In this document: piece after piece, positions 1 to 7,900 of the stretch
How positions within the stretch are numbered: position 1 is the first letter of the stretch
How the letters are laid out: each line of letters starts with the position of its first letter
Source: WHSW01 sp963821025
Lineage (GTDB): Bacteria > Actinomycetota > Thermoleophilia > Solirubrobacterales > 70-9
Length of the DNA: 64,000 bases
Assembly (NCBI GenBank): GCA_963821025.1
Contig: CAWGCG010000004.1
Location: 248,001-312,000 of the forward strand
Direction: 5' to 3'
Translations under genes and position numbers: made by a program
The notes under the pieces: generated by a model
Told to the model about the DNA's origin: nothing
The model's database searches: none
Seen by the model: the letters and a program-made list of their open reading frames with translations, nothing else

Positions 1-367
1 GCGCGTTCATCCACGCTCGCGTGGTCGACACGTTCCACTCATAGAGGACCGCGGTGACTCCGTCTTGTTCGAACAGGCGCCAGCGACCGGTGCCGGTGAG
101 CTCGCCGCTGGCATCGGCTTCGATCAACAGCGGTTTTTCCACGGTCTTGGTCCGCGCCTCGAAGACGAGGTCGTAGGGCAACCGCGAGCGCCAGGTCATC
201 CGCGAGTGCGAGCCGACGCCGTTGGCGTCTCCGGGCTCCAGCTCGACCACCTCGCGGACCCCACGCCACCACGACGGCCAGGCTAGCTGGTCAAAGATCG
301 CCTCCCAGACGGGCTCGCGCGGGGACTCCAACAGCCAGGTCGTGAGGAAGCGATACTCGACCCCCAT
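1..367 (-). CDS. SRPBCC (START-like) family protein, 3' part cut by window edge
   Basis: The reading frame starts at the ATG ending at 367 and runs off the left edge, giving about 122 residues. The product begins MGVEYRFLTTWLLESPREPV and continues with a Trp-rich stretch (WPSWWRGV, residues 30-37), a VVELEPGD strand and a GxGS turn. That order is typical of the SRPBCC ligand-binding fold (polyketide cyclase/dehydrase-like), a hydrophobic cavity protein that binds lipids or aromatics. The Trp pair and helix-grip order support the fold; the ligand is unknown. It follows the ASCH gene on the same strand after 14 bases, so the two may be co-transcribed. The C terminus lies outside the window. Confidence 0.65.
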   Translation of the reverse strand, partial: MGVEYRFLTTWLLESPREPVWEAIFDQLAWPSWWRGVREVVELEPGDANGVGSHSRMTWRSRLPYDLVFEARTKTVEKPLLIEADASGELTGTGRWRLFEQDGVTAVLYEWNVSTTRAWMNA

Positions 368-381
368 CGCCCGGCCCGCCC

Positions 382-780
382 TCAGTTGCGCGACGGCGGC
401 TCGCCGTTGCCGAACCCGGGGGGCGGCTCGTGGACGCGCGAGAAGCGGACCACGGTGACCGTCTCCTCGAGGTCGATCTCGCGGCCGTAGATCTGGCGCA
501 TGAACCCGAGCGTCTCCTCGACCCGGCGGAACTCGGGATTGTCGTGCTCGATGTCGCGCGGCGACAGCTCGCGGGCGCGCTTCACCTCGACGTCGTCGAT
601 GACCGCGGTGAAGATCTTCTCCCGCGGGCTGTGCTGGTGACCGACCGTGATCCACAGCAGCTGTCCGCGCTCGTATTTGCGCGACTTGTCGCCGAGGCGG
701 ATCGTCGCCGTCTTTCGCCCGCGCTTGAGCTGATCGACGAACGCCGGGGAGAAGAAGTTGAGTGCATAGAAGCCGTACAT
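382..780 (-). CDS. ASCH domain protein
   Basis: This 132-residue protein has the ASCH pattern: an N-terminal LNFFSPAF segment, then a GRKTATIRLGDKS loop (residues 21-33), then a beta-rich region. ASCH is a PUA-like beta-barrel linked to RNA binding, and some members are nucleoside deaminase-like or nuclease enzymes. The basic loop with Lys, Thr and Arg is the expected nucleic-acid or nucleotide contact. The C-terminal 15 residues (Pro/Gly-rich) look disordered. The start ATG at 780 lies 9-11 bases after an AT-rich -10 hexamer, so the mRNA is probably leaderless. Biological substrate unknown. Confidence 0.65.
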   Translation of the reverse strand: MYGFYALNFFSPAFVDQLKRGRKTATIRLGDKSRKYERGQLLWITVGHQHSPREKIFTAVIDDVEVKRARELSPRDIEHDNPEFRRVEETLGFMRQIYGREIDLEETVTVVRFSRVHEPPPGFGNGEPPSRN

Positions 781-789
781 GCCGCGCGG

Positions 790-797
790 AGATTATC
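790..797 (-). promoter_or_regulatory. Putative -10 region for the ASCH gene
   Basis: Read on the minus strand this is GATAATCT, which contains two overlapping -10-like hexamers (GATAAT and TAATCT). It ends 9-11 bases before the ATG at 780 and stands out in GC-rich DNA. It fits a leaderless transcript. Confidence 0.5.
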
Positions 798-812
798 GCG
801 CGCGCACGCTCT

Positions 813-1430
813 TCAACCGGTCTCGAACGCCTCCTCGCCAAGCAGCGGCACGAATCTGCAGGGGGCGATAATCCTCGCCTCGACCCCGGTCGGAGTGCTC
901 TCGAGCGCGGTCAGCAGCTCGGTCGCTCCCCGGCTCAACGGGATCACCATGCGACCGCCCGAAGCGAGCTGGCCGAGCAGGCTCGGGGGCGGAGCCGGGG
1001 CGGCGGCATGCACGGCGATCGCCTCGAACGGAGCGCGATCGGGGGCCCCGAGGCTGCCGTCGCCGACCCGGACCTCGACGTTGGCGATGCCGAGCTCGGC
1101 GAGCCGCACGCGCGCCGCCTCCCCGAGCCCCGCGACGCGCTCAATGCTGACGACCTCGGCCGCAAGCCGGGCGCAGACGGCGGTCGAATAGCCCGACCCG
1201 GTGCCGATCTCGAGCAGGCGCTCGTCGCCGCTGAGCTCGAGGCCCTGACAGATCGCCGCCACGATCCAGGGCTGCGAGATCGTCTGCTCGCCGCCGATCG
1301 GCAGCGCTGAATCGGCGTAGGCGCGCCGTCGCTCGCGCTCGCCCACGAACAGCTCCCGCGGGATCGCGGCCATCGCCTCGAGCACCCGCTCGTCGCCGAT
1401 CCCGCGGCGGCGCAGCTGCCGCTCGACCAT
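813..1430 (-). CDS. pcm: Protein-L-isoaspartate O-methyltransferase
   Basis: Methylates L-isoaspartyl residues of age-damaged cytosolic proteins using S-adenosylmethionine, starting their repair. The 205-residue length is normal for Pcm. Visible features are the N-terminal AMAAIPRELFVGE segment (residues 19-31), the substrate-side stretch ALPIGGEQTISQPWIVA (about 42-58) and the SAM-binding motif I LLEIGTGSGYSTAV (about 72-85). The C-terminal GGRMVIPL strand is also typical. It lies 26 bases downstream of the CRP-family gene on the same strand, with no convincing Shine-Dalgarno. ATG 1430 is the only sensible start, because the N-terminal VERQL..RGI pattern begins right there. Confidence 0.9.
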   Translation of the reverse strand: MVERQLRRRGIGDERVLEAMAAIPRELFVGERERRRAYADSALPIGGEQTISQPWIVAAICQGLELSGDERLLEIGTGSGYSTAVCARLAAEVVSIERVAGLGEAARVRLAELGIANVEVRVGDGSLGAPDRAPFEAIAVHAAAPAPPPSLLGQLASGGRMVIPLSRGATELLTALESTPTGVEARIIAPCRFVPLLGEEAFETG

Positions 1431-1456
1431 CCGGGAGCGCTGGCGGCGGTAGTCGG

Positions 1457-2140
1457 TCAGAAGATGTAGGCGCGCAGTCGCCGGGGCTCGAGCACGGTCA
1501 CCCGGCCGCGGCCGACGGAGACCACGCCGGCACGCTCGAGGGTCGCAAGAAAGCGGCTGACGCTCTCCCGCGAGGTGCCCGCGAGCTGCGCCAGGTCGGC
1601 CTGGGTCATGCGCACGGTGATCCCCTGGCGGTCCTCGGGGATCGCCTCCTCGGCGATCAACTGAGAGAGCACCCCCGCGACCCGGCTGGGGACGGTCTGA
1701 AACGACTGGCGTGCCACCCGCTCGTTGGTCTCGCGCAGCCTTCGGGTGATCGCGACGATCAGCTTTGCCGCGATGTCGCCGTTGCGGGCGACCACGCGGC
1801 GGACGTCGGAGGCGGGCAGCGCGAGCAGGGCCGAGTCGGTGAGCGTCTCGACGCTGGCCGAGCGCAGGCCGCCGTCGATCATCGCCAGCTCACCGAAGAT
1901 GTCGCCCGGGCCCAGCGTCGCCAGGGCGATCGCGCGTCCGTCCGAATGCTCGCGGGTCACCCGCAGGTCGCCGGAGCGGACGATGTAGCAGGCGTTCGAG
2001 TCGTCGCCCTCGTGAAACACGCGCACGCCCTTGGGAAAGGCACGTGGAACGGCCACCGACGCCACCCGCTCGAGCTCGGACTCCGACAGCTCGGCGAACA
2101 GCGGCACCCGGCGCAGCAGCTCCTGCGTCGCCTCTCCCAT
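1457..2140 (-). CDS. CRP/FNR-family transcriptional regulator
   Basis: The 227-residue protein has a cyclic-nucleotide-binding beta-barrel (residues about 8-125) and a C-terminal winged helix. The phosphate-binding-cassette-like stretch GDIFGELAMIDGGLRSASVE (79-98) keeps GELA and RSAS, which in CRP contact cAMP. The HTH is MTQADLAQLAGTSRESVSRF (178-197). No N-terminal Cys cluster is visible, so an FNR-type Fe-S sensor is unlikely. The reading frame stays open far upstream, but I chose the ATG at 2140 because the CRP fold begins there and a TACCGT hexamer ends 7 bases before it. Target genes cannot be read from the window. Confidence 0.88.
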   Translation of the reverse strand: MGEATQELLRRVPLFAELSESELERVASVAVPRAFPKGVRVFHEGDDSNACYIVRSGDLRVTREHSDGRAIALATLGPGDIFGELAMIDGGLRSASVETLTDSALLALPASDVRRVVARNGDIAAKLIVAITRRLRETNERVARQSFQTVPSRVAGVLSQLIAEEAIPEDRQGITVRMTQADLAQLAGTSRESVSRFLATLERAGVVSVGRGRVTVLEPRRLRAYIF

Positions 2141-2147
2141 CTGTCCC

Positions 2148-2153
2148 ACGGTA
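2148..2153 (-). promoter_or_regulatory. Putative -10 box of the CRP-family gene
   Basis: TACCGT on the minus strand ends 7 bases before the ATG at 2140, which implies leaderless transcription and supports that start. Confidence 0.45.
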
Positions 2154-2172
2154 GCGCCAAACGCCACCGCGC

Positions 2173-2560
2173 TCAGGCGTCGTCGGAGATCTGCCGGGAG
2201 TGGTTGGCCAACGAGCGTTGGTACCTGGTGAGGTGACGCGACAACGCCGTCAGCGCGACCGAGACCGCCTCGCGCTCGCGCCCGACGTCGACCAGGGCGA
2301 GGGCGAGAAAGGCGTCGACGGCATCGTCCAAATCGTCGGATTCGCCCTCGGTAGAGAGACACGGCCAAGTCGGAATGGCCGGTGGAGTCGAAGGCGGATC
2401 CGCGCTCGAACGCCGCCACCGGGCTTTCGGCGGGCAGCTCGGCGACCAGCTCCTCGATCCTCGCCAGGAACTCCCCCTCTTCGTGGGCGTCTATCGACGC
2501 CCACAGGTGGTCCAGCCGTCGCTCCCACTCCACCTCGGTCCGAGGATATTCAGGCGCCAA
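2173..2560 (-). pseudogene. Tetratricopeptide-repeat protein, broken by internal deletion and frameshift
   Basis: Two pieces of one conserved actinobacterial TPR protein lie in different frames. The first, from a TTG at 2560 (or GTG 2533), reads VEWERRLDHLWASIDAHEEG and runs on to a FERGSAFDSTGHSDLAVSLYR stretch. The second, in another frame, reads DDLDDAVDAFLALALVDVGR and ends with LTRYQRSLANHSRQISDDA and a TGA at 2173. From memory, intact relatives have about 30-40 residues between these pieces (RRRAVIQLASSLRN-like), and that segment is absent here. The junction is near 2340-2355. I conclude a deletion of roughly 100 bp that also shifted the frame. An assembly error is possible. It sits between an ABC permease and the CRP gene. 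Confidence 0.72.
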
Positions 2561-2568
2561 CGGCTGTC

Positions 2569-3399
2569 TCAGGCCTTGAGCTTGTGCCCGCTGGCGAACA
2601 GGTATTGGGACCAACCGACGAGCGCGCCCGTGAACGCCACCGTGACCGCGAACGAGAGCGCGACGCTGACCTCGCTGGCGCCGAGGAAGCCGTAGCGAAC
2701 CGCGTTGACCATGTAGAAGATCGGGTTCAGGTACGAGATCTGCTCCCATGGGGAGGGCAGCACGTCGATCGGGTAGAAGACCCCACCAACGAAGGTCAGC
2801 GGCAAGATCACGATGTTGTTGATGAACGTGTGGTGGTCGAAGGTCTCGGCATAGATCCCGATCACGGTGCCGAGCGCCCCGAACAGGACGACCAGCAGCA
2901 GCGCCGCTGCGAGCAGCGCCAGCGGCCGCTCGACCGGGGCCCCGGTCAGCGGGATCGCGATCGCCATCACCGCGACCCCGATCACCATCGCGCGGTAGAT
3001 CCCGCCGACGGAGAGCCCGAGGTTCATCTGCCAGGGGTGCATCGGGGCGGCGAGGACATCGTGGATGTAGCGGTCCGAGCGCGCCTGGAAGATCGAGCTC
3101 GAGTTGTTCGAGTAGGCGGCCTGGGCCATCGCCATCGCCGCCAGCCCGGGAACGATGAAGACGTCGTATGGGACCCCACCGACGCCGCTGATCCGGCTGC
3201 CGAGCGAGAGGCCGAAGACGACGATGAAGAGAACCGAGGAGACCACCGGCGCCAGCATCGTCTGGGTCCAGATCTTGGTCACCCGCAGGCATTCGCGCCC
3301 GGCGAGGGCGAGCATGCTGCGCCAGGGCGCCGGAGCGCCCGCCGTCGCATCGAGAGCGCCCGCCGTCGCATCCGGTGCGCCCGCGGTGGGCACGGTCAT
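2569..3399 (-). CDS. ABC-2 type transporter permease
   Basis: A 276-residue integral membrane protein with an ABC-2 permease layout: a cytosolic N terminus, then about six hydrophobic segments. Family signs are the YDVFIVPGLAAMAMAQAAYS segment in the second membrane region, the FDHHTFINNIVILPLTFVGG segment and the conserved SYLNPIFYMVNAVRYGFLG stretch near the C terminus, as in daunorubicin/NodJ-type exporters. ATG 3399 overlaps the ATPase stop (ATGA), so the two are translationally coupled and form one exporter. The N-terminal 25 residues are a low-complexity Ala/Gly/Thr/Pro tail made of three 7-residue repeats. Substrate (drug, lipid or glycan) unknown. Confidence 0.9.
   Translation of the reverse strand: MTVPTAGAPDATAGALDATAGAPAPWRSMLALAGRECLRVTKIWTQTMLAPVVSSVLFIVVFGLSLGSRISGVGGVPYDVFIVPGLAAMAMAQAAYSNNSSSIFQARSDRYIHDVLAAPMHPWQMNLGLSVGGIYRAMVIGVAVMAIAIPLTGAPVERPLALLAAALLLVVLFGALGTVIGIYAETFDHHTFINNIVILPLTFVGGVFYPIDVLPSPWEQISYLNPIFYMVNAVRYGFLGASEVSVALSFAVTVAFTGALVGWSQYLFASGHKLKA
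3330..3392. repeat. Three tandem 21-bp units in the permease 5' end
   Basis: Units at 3330-3350, 3351-3371 and 3372-3392 share the core gcgcccgccgtcgca; the first two are nearly identical and the third is diverged. Being 21 bp, each adds seven residues (roughly GA-DATA) and keeps the frame, so copy number could vary without loss of function. Confidence 0.75.
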
Positions 3400-4127
3400 C
3401 TGGCGACCGTCTCCATATAGACGCCCTCGAGCGAGTCGGCGCCGTAGCGGTGCTTGAGCTCGTCGGGGGTGGCGCGGGCGGCAATCGAGCCGGAGGAGAT
3501 CAGCGCCACGTCCTCGCACAGCTCCTCGGCCTCCTCCAGGTAGTGGGTGGTCAGCAGGATCGTCGTCCCGGCCTCGTGCAGACGGCGGATGTAGCGCCAG
3601 AGCTCGCGGCGCAGCTCGATGTCGACGCCGGCGGTGGGCTCGTCGAGGATCACCAGCCGGGGCTCGTGCAGCAGCGCCCGCGCCAGCAGCAGCCGGCGGC
3701 GCTGCCCGCCGGAGAGCTTCGGGGCGCGCACATCGGCCTTGGCGCGCAGGTCGAAGACCTCGATCATCGCCTCGGCGCGTTGCTTCGCGTGCGCCCGGTT
3801 GAGGCCGAAGTAGCCGCCGTGGTAGACGAGCGCCTCGCGGACCGTGAGGAAGCGGTCGAGGTTGGGGTCCTGCTCGGCGACCCCGACCAGCCGGCGCGCC
3901 TCGAGCGTGCCGATCTCGTGACCGAAGACCGAGATCTCCCCGGCGCTGATCCGGATCAGGTTGCAGACGGCGCTGATCAGCGTCGTCTTGCCGGCGCCGT
4001 TGGGCCCGAGGAGGCCGAAGAAGGTTCCCGCCGGCACCTCGAGGTCGAGGTCCTGGAGCGCCAAGGTGCCGTCGTCGTAGCGCTTGCTCAGCCCCTTGAT
4101 CGAGAGCGCTGTTTCGTTGAGCTCCAT
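3396..4127 (-). CDS. ABC transporter ATP-binding protein
   Basis: This 243-residue ATPase powers the downstream ABC-2 permease. It carries Walker A GPNGAGKTT (41-49), Q-loop region AEQDPNL (84-90), signature LSGGQRRRL (138-146), Walker B LVILDEP (158-164) and the H-loop TTHY (193-196). The C-terminal part (DELKHRYGADSLEGVYME) resembles the tail of DrrA/NatA-like exporters. I chose ATG 4127 over longer frames because an AGGTGGG Shine-Dalgarno lies just upstream and the beta-strand leading to Walker A starts there. It begins 5 bases after the nei stop and overlaps the permease start. Confidence 0.93.
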   Translation of the reverse strand: MELNETALSIKGLSKRYDDGTLALQDLDLEVPAGTFFGLLGPNGAGKTTLISAVCNLIRISAGEISVFGHEIGTLEARRLVGVAEQDPNLDRFLTVREALVYHGGYFGLNRAHAKQRAEAMIEVFDLRAKADVRAPKLSGGQRRRLLLARALLHEPRLVILDEPTAGVDIELRRELWRYIRRLHEAGTTILLTTHYLEEAEELCEDVALISSGSIAARATPDELKHRYGADSLEGVYMETVAR

Positions 4128-4132
4128 CCCAC

Positions 4133-4894
4133 CTAGGTCTGGCAGCTCGGGCACCAGTAGGCGGTGCGGTTGTCGTCGCCCTGTCCCCACGAGCGCACCC
4201 GCGAGCCACAGTTCGGGCACCGCTCGCGGCTCGCCTTGTAGATCGAGCGGGGGCGCCGTCCCTTGGCCAGCGAGACGCGCATGATCCGCTCGGCCTCGAC
4301 TACCACCGACTCGAGCTCGTCGCCGCTCAGCCGGTCGACGTGTCGCCACGGATCGAGACGAGCCGCGAAGCAGGCCTCGTTGCGGATCGCGTTGCCGATC
4401 CCGGCGATCACCTGCTGGTCGAGCAGCGCGTCGCCGAGCTCGCGCCCGGCACCCATCGTCCGCAGTCGCTCAACCGCGGCGGCGCGGTCGAAGCCCGGGC
4501 GCAACGGGTCGGGGCCGAGCCGGCGCAGGACCGGGTCGTTGCGAGCGCGCGACTCGCTCACCAGGCGAAGCACCTTGCCGCCGGTCTGCGATGCGATCCC
4601 GCGGCCCGCAGCCAGGCGCAGCCACGGCCTCCCGTAGGGGAGGCGGCCATCGGCGCTGATCGACCAGCGGCCGTTGATGCCGAGGTGGCTGTGGAGCGCC
4701 GCCTGGTCGGAGAAGTGAACGAGCAGGTGCTTGCCGAACGCCTCGGCCTCGATCAGGGTGCGGCCGACGAGCTCGCCGGCGCGGCCGTGAAGCGGCGATC
4801 GAGGGTTCGGCGAGTCGGCCAGCGCGAGCTGGCGCCCTGCGAGTGCCGCGTTGAGGCGGCGCGCCACCCCGTGGATCGTGTCGCCCTCGGGCAT
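4133..4894 (-). CDS. nei: Formamidopyrimidine-DNA glycosylase / endonuclease VIII (Fpg/Nei family)
   Basis: Base-excision repair enzyme that removes oxidised bases and cleaves the abasic strand. The mature N terminus PEGDTIH, with Pro2 as Schiff-base nucleophile and Glu3, is characteristic of the Nei branch. The H2TH region holds LLDQQVIAGIGNAIRNEACF. A C-terminal zinc finger has Cys226-X2-Cys229 and Cys248-X2-Cys251. The 253-residue length is normal. The strand-intercalation region LHSHLGINGRW is also present. It lies 10 bases after lhr and 5 bases before the ABC genes, so a helicase and a glycosylase share one transcription unit. I use nei rather than mutM because of the PEGDTIH start. Confidence 0.92.
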   Translation of the reverse strand: MPEGDTIHGVARRLNAALAGRQLALADSPNPRSPLHGRAGELVGRTLIEAEAFGKHLLVHFSDQAALHSHLGINGRWSISADGRLPYGRPWLRLAAGRGIASQTGGKVLRLVSESRARNDPVLRRLGPDPLRPGFDRAAAVERLRTMGAGRELGDALLDQQVIAGIGNAIRNEACFAARLDPWRHVDRLSGDELESVVVEAERIMRVSLAKGRRPRSIYKASRERCPNCGSRVRSWGQGDDNRTAYWCPSCQT

Positions 4895-4904
4895 CCTCGA
4901 GCGG

Positions 4905-7900
4905 CTACCCGCTGGCGACCAGGCGACGCGGCTGGCGCGAGAAGCCCGCGGCGACGATCTGCTCCTCGAGGCCGGAGCCGATCACCGACTCGCCGTCGAC
5001 CCGTTCGATGGCGAGCTTCGGGATCACCTTGTCGTGCGCTGCCTCGGCGAGCTTCGAGATCGCCTCGACCAGGTCCTCGCCCTCGAGCTCGATCAGGCGC
5101 ACGATCCCCTTGCCGCCGCGCTCGACGTAGACGACCGGGTTGCCGTCGCGAAGCAGCACGTAGGCGCCCGGCGTCCGCGCCGGGCGCCTGCCCTCGGCGC
5201 GCTTCGGCCAACTAAGCGCCGCCCCGTACGGCTGCGCCGGGTCAGTGGCGGCCAGCAGCAGGTATTCGTTCTCGCGCCGGGGCAGGCCGCGCAGGCGCTC
5301 GACCGCGCCGGCGAGGGCGAACTGCGCACCGCCGAGGCCTTCGACGAAGTAGCCGCGGCGCGCTGTGCCGAGCATCTCGAGGTTGGTGAGCTCGCCGTAG
5401 AGCGACGAGAAACCTCCCGGAACGCCCTCGGCGAGCACCGTCTCGCGGGTGACGATCCCGTAACGCTCGAGCATCAGCTCCGACTGCGCCCTCAGCCGCG
5501 GCCCCGGCGCCGGGGCGCTGCGAAACAGCGCTTCGGTCAGCGACCAGCGGCCGAGGATCGCGTCCTGGGAGGGAGAGCGGCGAGAGGCGAAGCGCCGCGC
5601 AGGCCGCCGCGAGCTGCCGACCGCGGTCAGCCGCCGCGCTCGCAGGGGGGCGAACGCGTCGTTGGTCGCCTCGCCCGCCCAGGCCAGGTCCCAAAGCGCC
5701 GCGTGCAGCTCCTCACGCGGATGGTCGAGGTCGGTGACCAGGTCGAGCCAGAACGACGGCGCGCCGTCGAGGCGCTCGCGGATCGCGTCGTGGACCTCGC
5801 CTTCGGGACGGTCGAGCTTCGCGTTGGCAGGCGGCGGGCCGGCGAGGTGGATGTCCTCGCGGAAATAGAGCGCCACCCGCCCGGTCCGCGCCAGCGGGCC
5901 TGCTCCGATCCAGACGACCTCGCCGCTGGTGGTCAGCTGATCAAGCCAGGTCGGACTGTAGGCGCCGAGTCGCCGCGGGAGCACGTCGCGCTCCCAGACA
6001 TCCGGGGTGAGCGCCAGGCCCTGCAGCGGCACCAACGCCTCGCGCAGGCGGTCGGGGCCGGCGCCGGCCGGGCGGTGGGCGTCGACGTTCTGCCAGGCGG
6101 GCAAAAAGCGCGCCAGCTCGGCCGGATCGACCGCCTCGGCCTCCTGGCGCAGAGCGGCGACGCTGGCGCGGCGCAGCCGGCGAAGGACGTCGGCATCGCA
6201 CCACTCGCGCTCGGTCCCGCCGGGGAGCAACTCGCCGCGAACGAGCTCGCCAGAGCGCTCGAGCTGCTTCAGCGCCGGGCCGAGGTCGAGCCCGTAGCGG
6301 CGCCTGATCTGGGCACTCGGAAACGGGCCATGGGTACGGCCGTAGCGGCGGGCCAGGGTTGCCATCGCGTCCGGCACCTCCTCGAGGAAGCCGTCGGGCA
6401 GGCCGCCCGGCGAGGGCACGCCGAGCGCGTCGCGGTAGAGGCCGGCGTCCTCGGCGGCGATCCAGCGCTCCTCACCCGCGATCCGCACGCAGACGGCCCG
6501 CCGCTCGCGCTCGAGCTTGCTCAGCATCGAAGCCGCCGAGAAGCCCTCGACGGTGCGCCCCTCGCACTCCTCGATGGTCAGGTCGCCGAGGCGGCGCAGC
6601 ACCTGCTGAAGCGCGTCGCGGTCCTTGGCCAGCGCATCGGGATGCAGCAGCTGGAGCCAACGCTCGACCTCCTCGAGCGCCGCGGGATCGATCAGCTCGC
6701 GCAGCTCGTCGGCGCCGAGCAGCTCGGAGAGCAGGTCGCGGTCGAGAGCCAGGGCGGCGGCGCGGCGCTCGGCGTTGGGCGTGTCGCCCTCGTACATGTA
6801 GGTGGCGACGTAGTCGAACAGCAGCGATGAGGCGAACGGGGAGGCGGTCTGGGTCTCGACCTCGACCAGGGTGATCCGCCGCGAGTGCAGATCGCGCAGC
6901 AACTCGGTCAGCGCCGGTAGGTCGAGCACGTCGCGCAGGCACTCGCGGTAGGTCTCGAGGATCACCGGGAAGCGGGGGAAGTCCTTGGCGACCTCGAGCA
7001 GGCTCTGCGCCTTGAGCCGCTGCTGCCAGAGCGGCGTGCGCTTGCCCGGGTAGGCGCGCGGGATCAGCAGGCTGCGGGCGGCGTTCTCGCGAAACCGCGC
7101 CCCGAACAGGGCCGAGCCGCCGAGCTCGCGCACGACCAGGTCCTCGACCTCGTCGGGCTCGAGCAGGACGAGCTCGGCGTCCGGCGGCTCGTCGGCGTCG
7201 GGCAAGTGGACGACGATCCCGTCGTCGGACCAGATCGCATCGGCTTCCAGATCCAGTTCATCCCGGATCCGCGCCGACAGGGCCAGACCCCAGGCCGCGT
7301 GAACCCGGCCGCCGTAGGGAGAGAGGACGCAGAGGCGCCAATCGCCGATCTCGTCGCGGAAACGCTCCACGACGAGGGTCTCGTCGGAGGGCACGACGCG
7401 GGTGGCGGCCTGCTGCTCGCGCAGGTAGGTGACCAGGTTCTGCGCGGCGCGCTGGTCGAGGTCGTTCTCGGCGGCCAGGGTCTCAGCGTCCTTGCTGACC
7501 GCCTCGCGGGCGAAGGCGCCGATCGCCCGGCCGAGCTCCGGCGGGCGCCCGACTCCGTCGCCGCGCCAGAATGGGACCGCTCCCGGCACTCCGGGCGCCG
7601 GGGTGACGATCACCCGGTCGCGGGTGATGTCCTCGATCCGCCAGGTCGTCGCGCCGAGGAGGAAGGTCTGGCCGGGGCGGGCCTCGTAGACCATCTCCTC
7701 GTCGAGCTCACCGACCCGGCGCCCGTCGGGGAGGTGGACTCCGTAGAGGCCGCGGTCGGGAATCGTGCCGGCGTTGGTGACCGCGAGCTGGCGCGCGCCC
7801 TTGCGGCCACGCACGGTGCCGGCGGTCCGGTCCCAGACCAGCCGCGGCCGCAACTCGGCGAACTTCTCGGACGGATAGCGACCGTCGAGCATGTCGAGGA

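Noticed and set aside
2200..3420. 406-codon plus-strand ORF opposite the permease and TPR pseudogene
   Set aside because: Shadow of minus-strand genes; composition is Asp/Arg/Gly/Glu-rich and matches no fold.
4851..6830. 659-codon plus-strand ORF opposite lhr
   Set aside because: Long open frames opposite GC-rich genes are expected; the lhr protein on the minus strand has clear motifs, this one has only Arg/Pro/Ala-rich noise.
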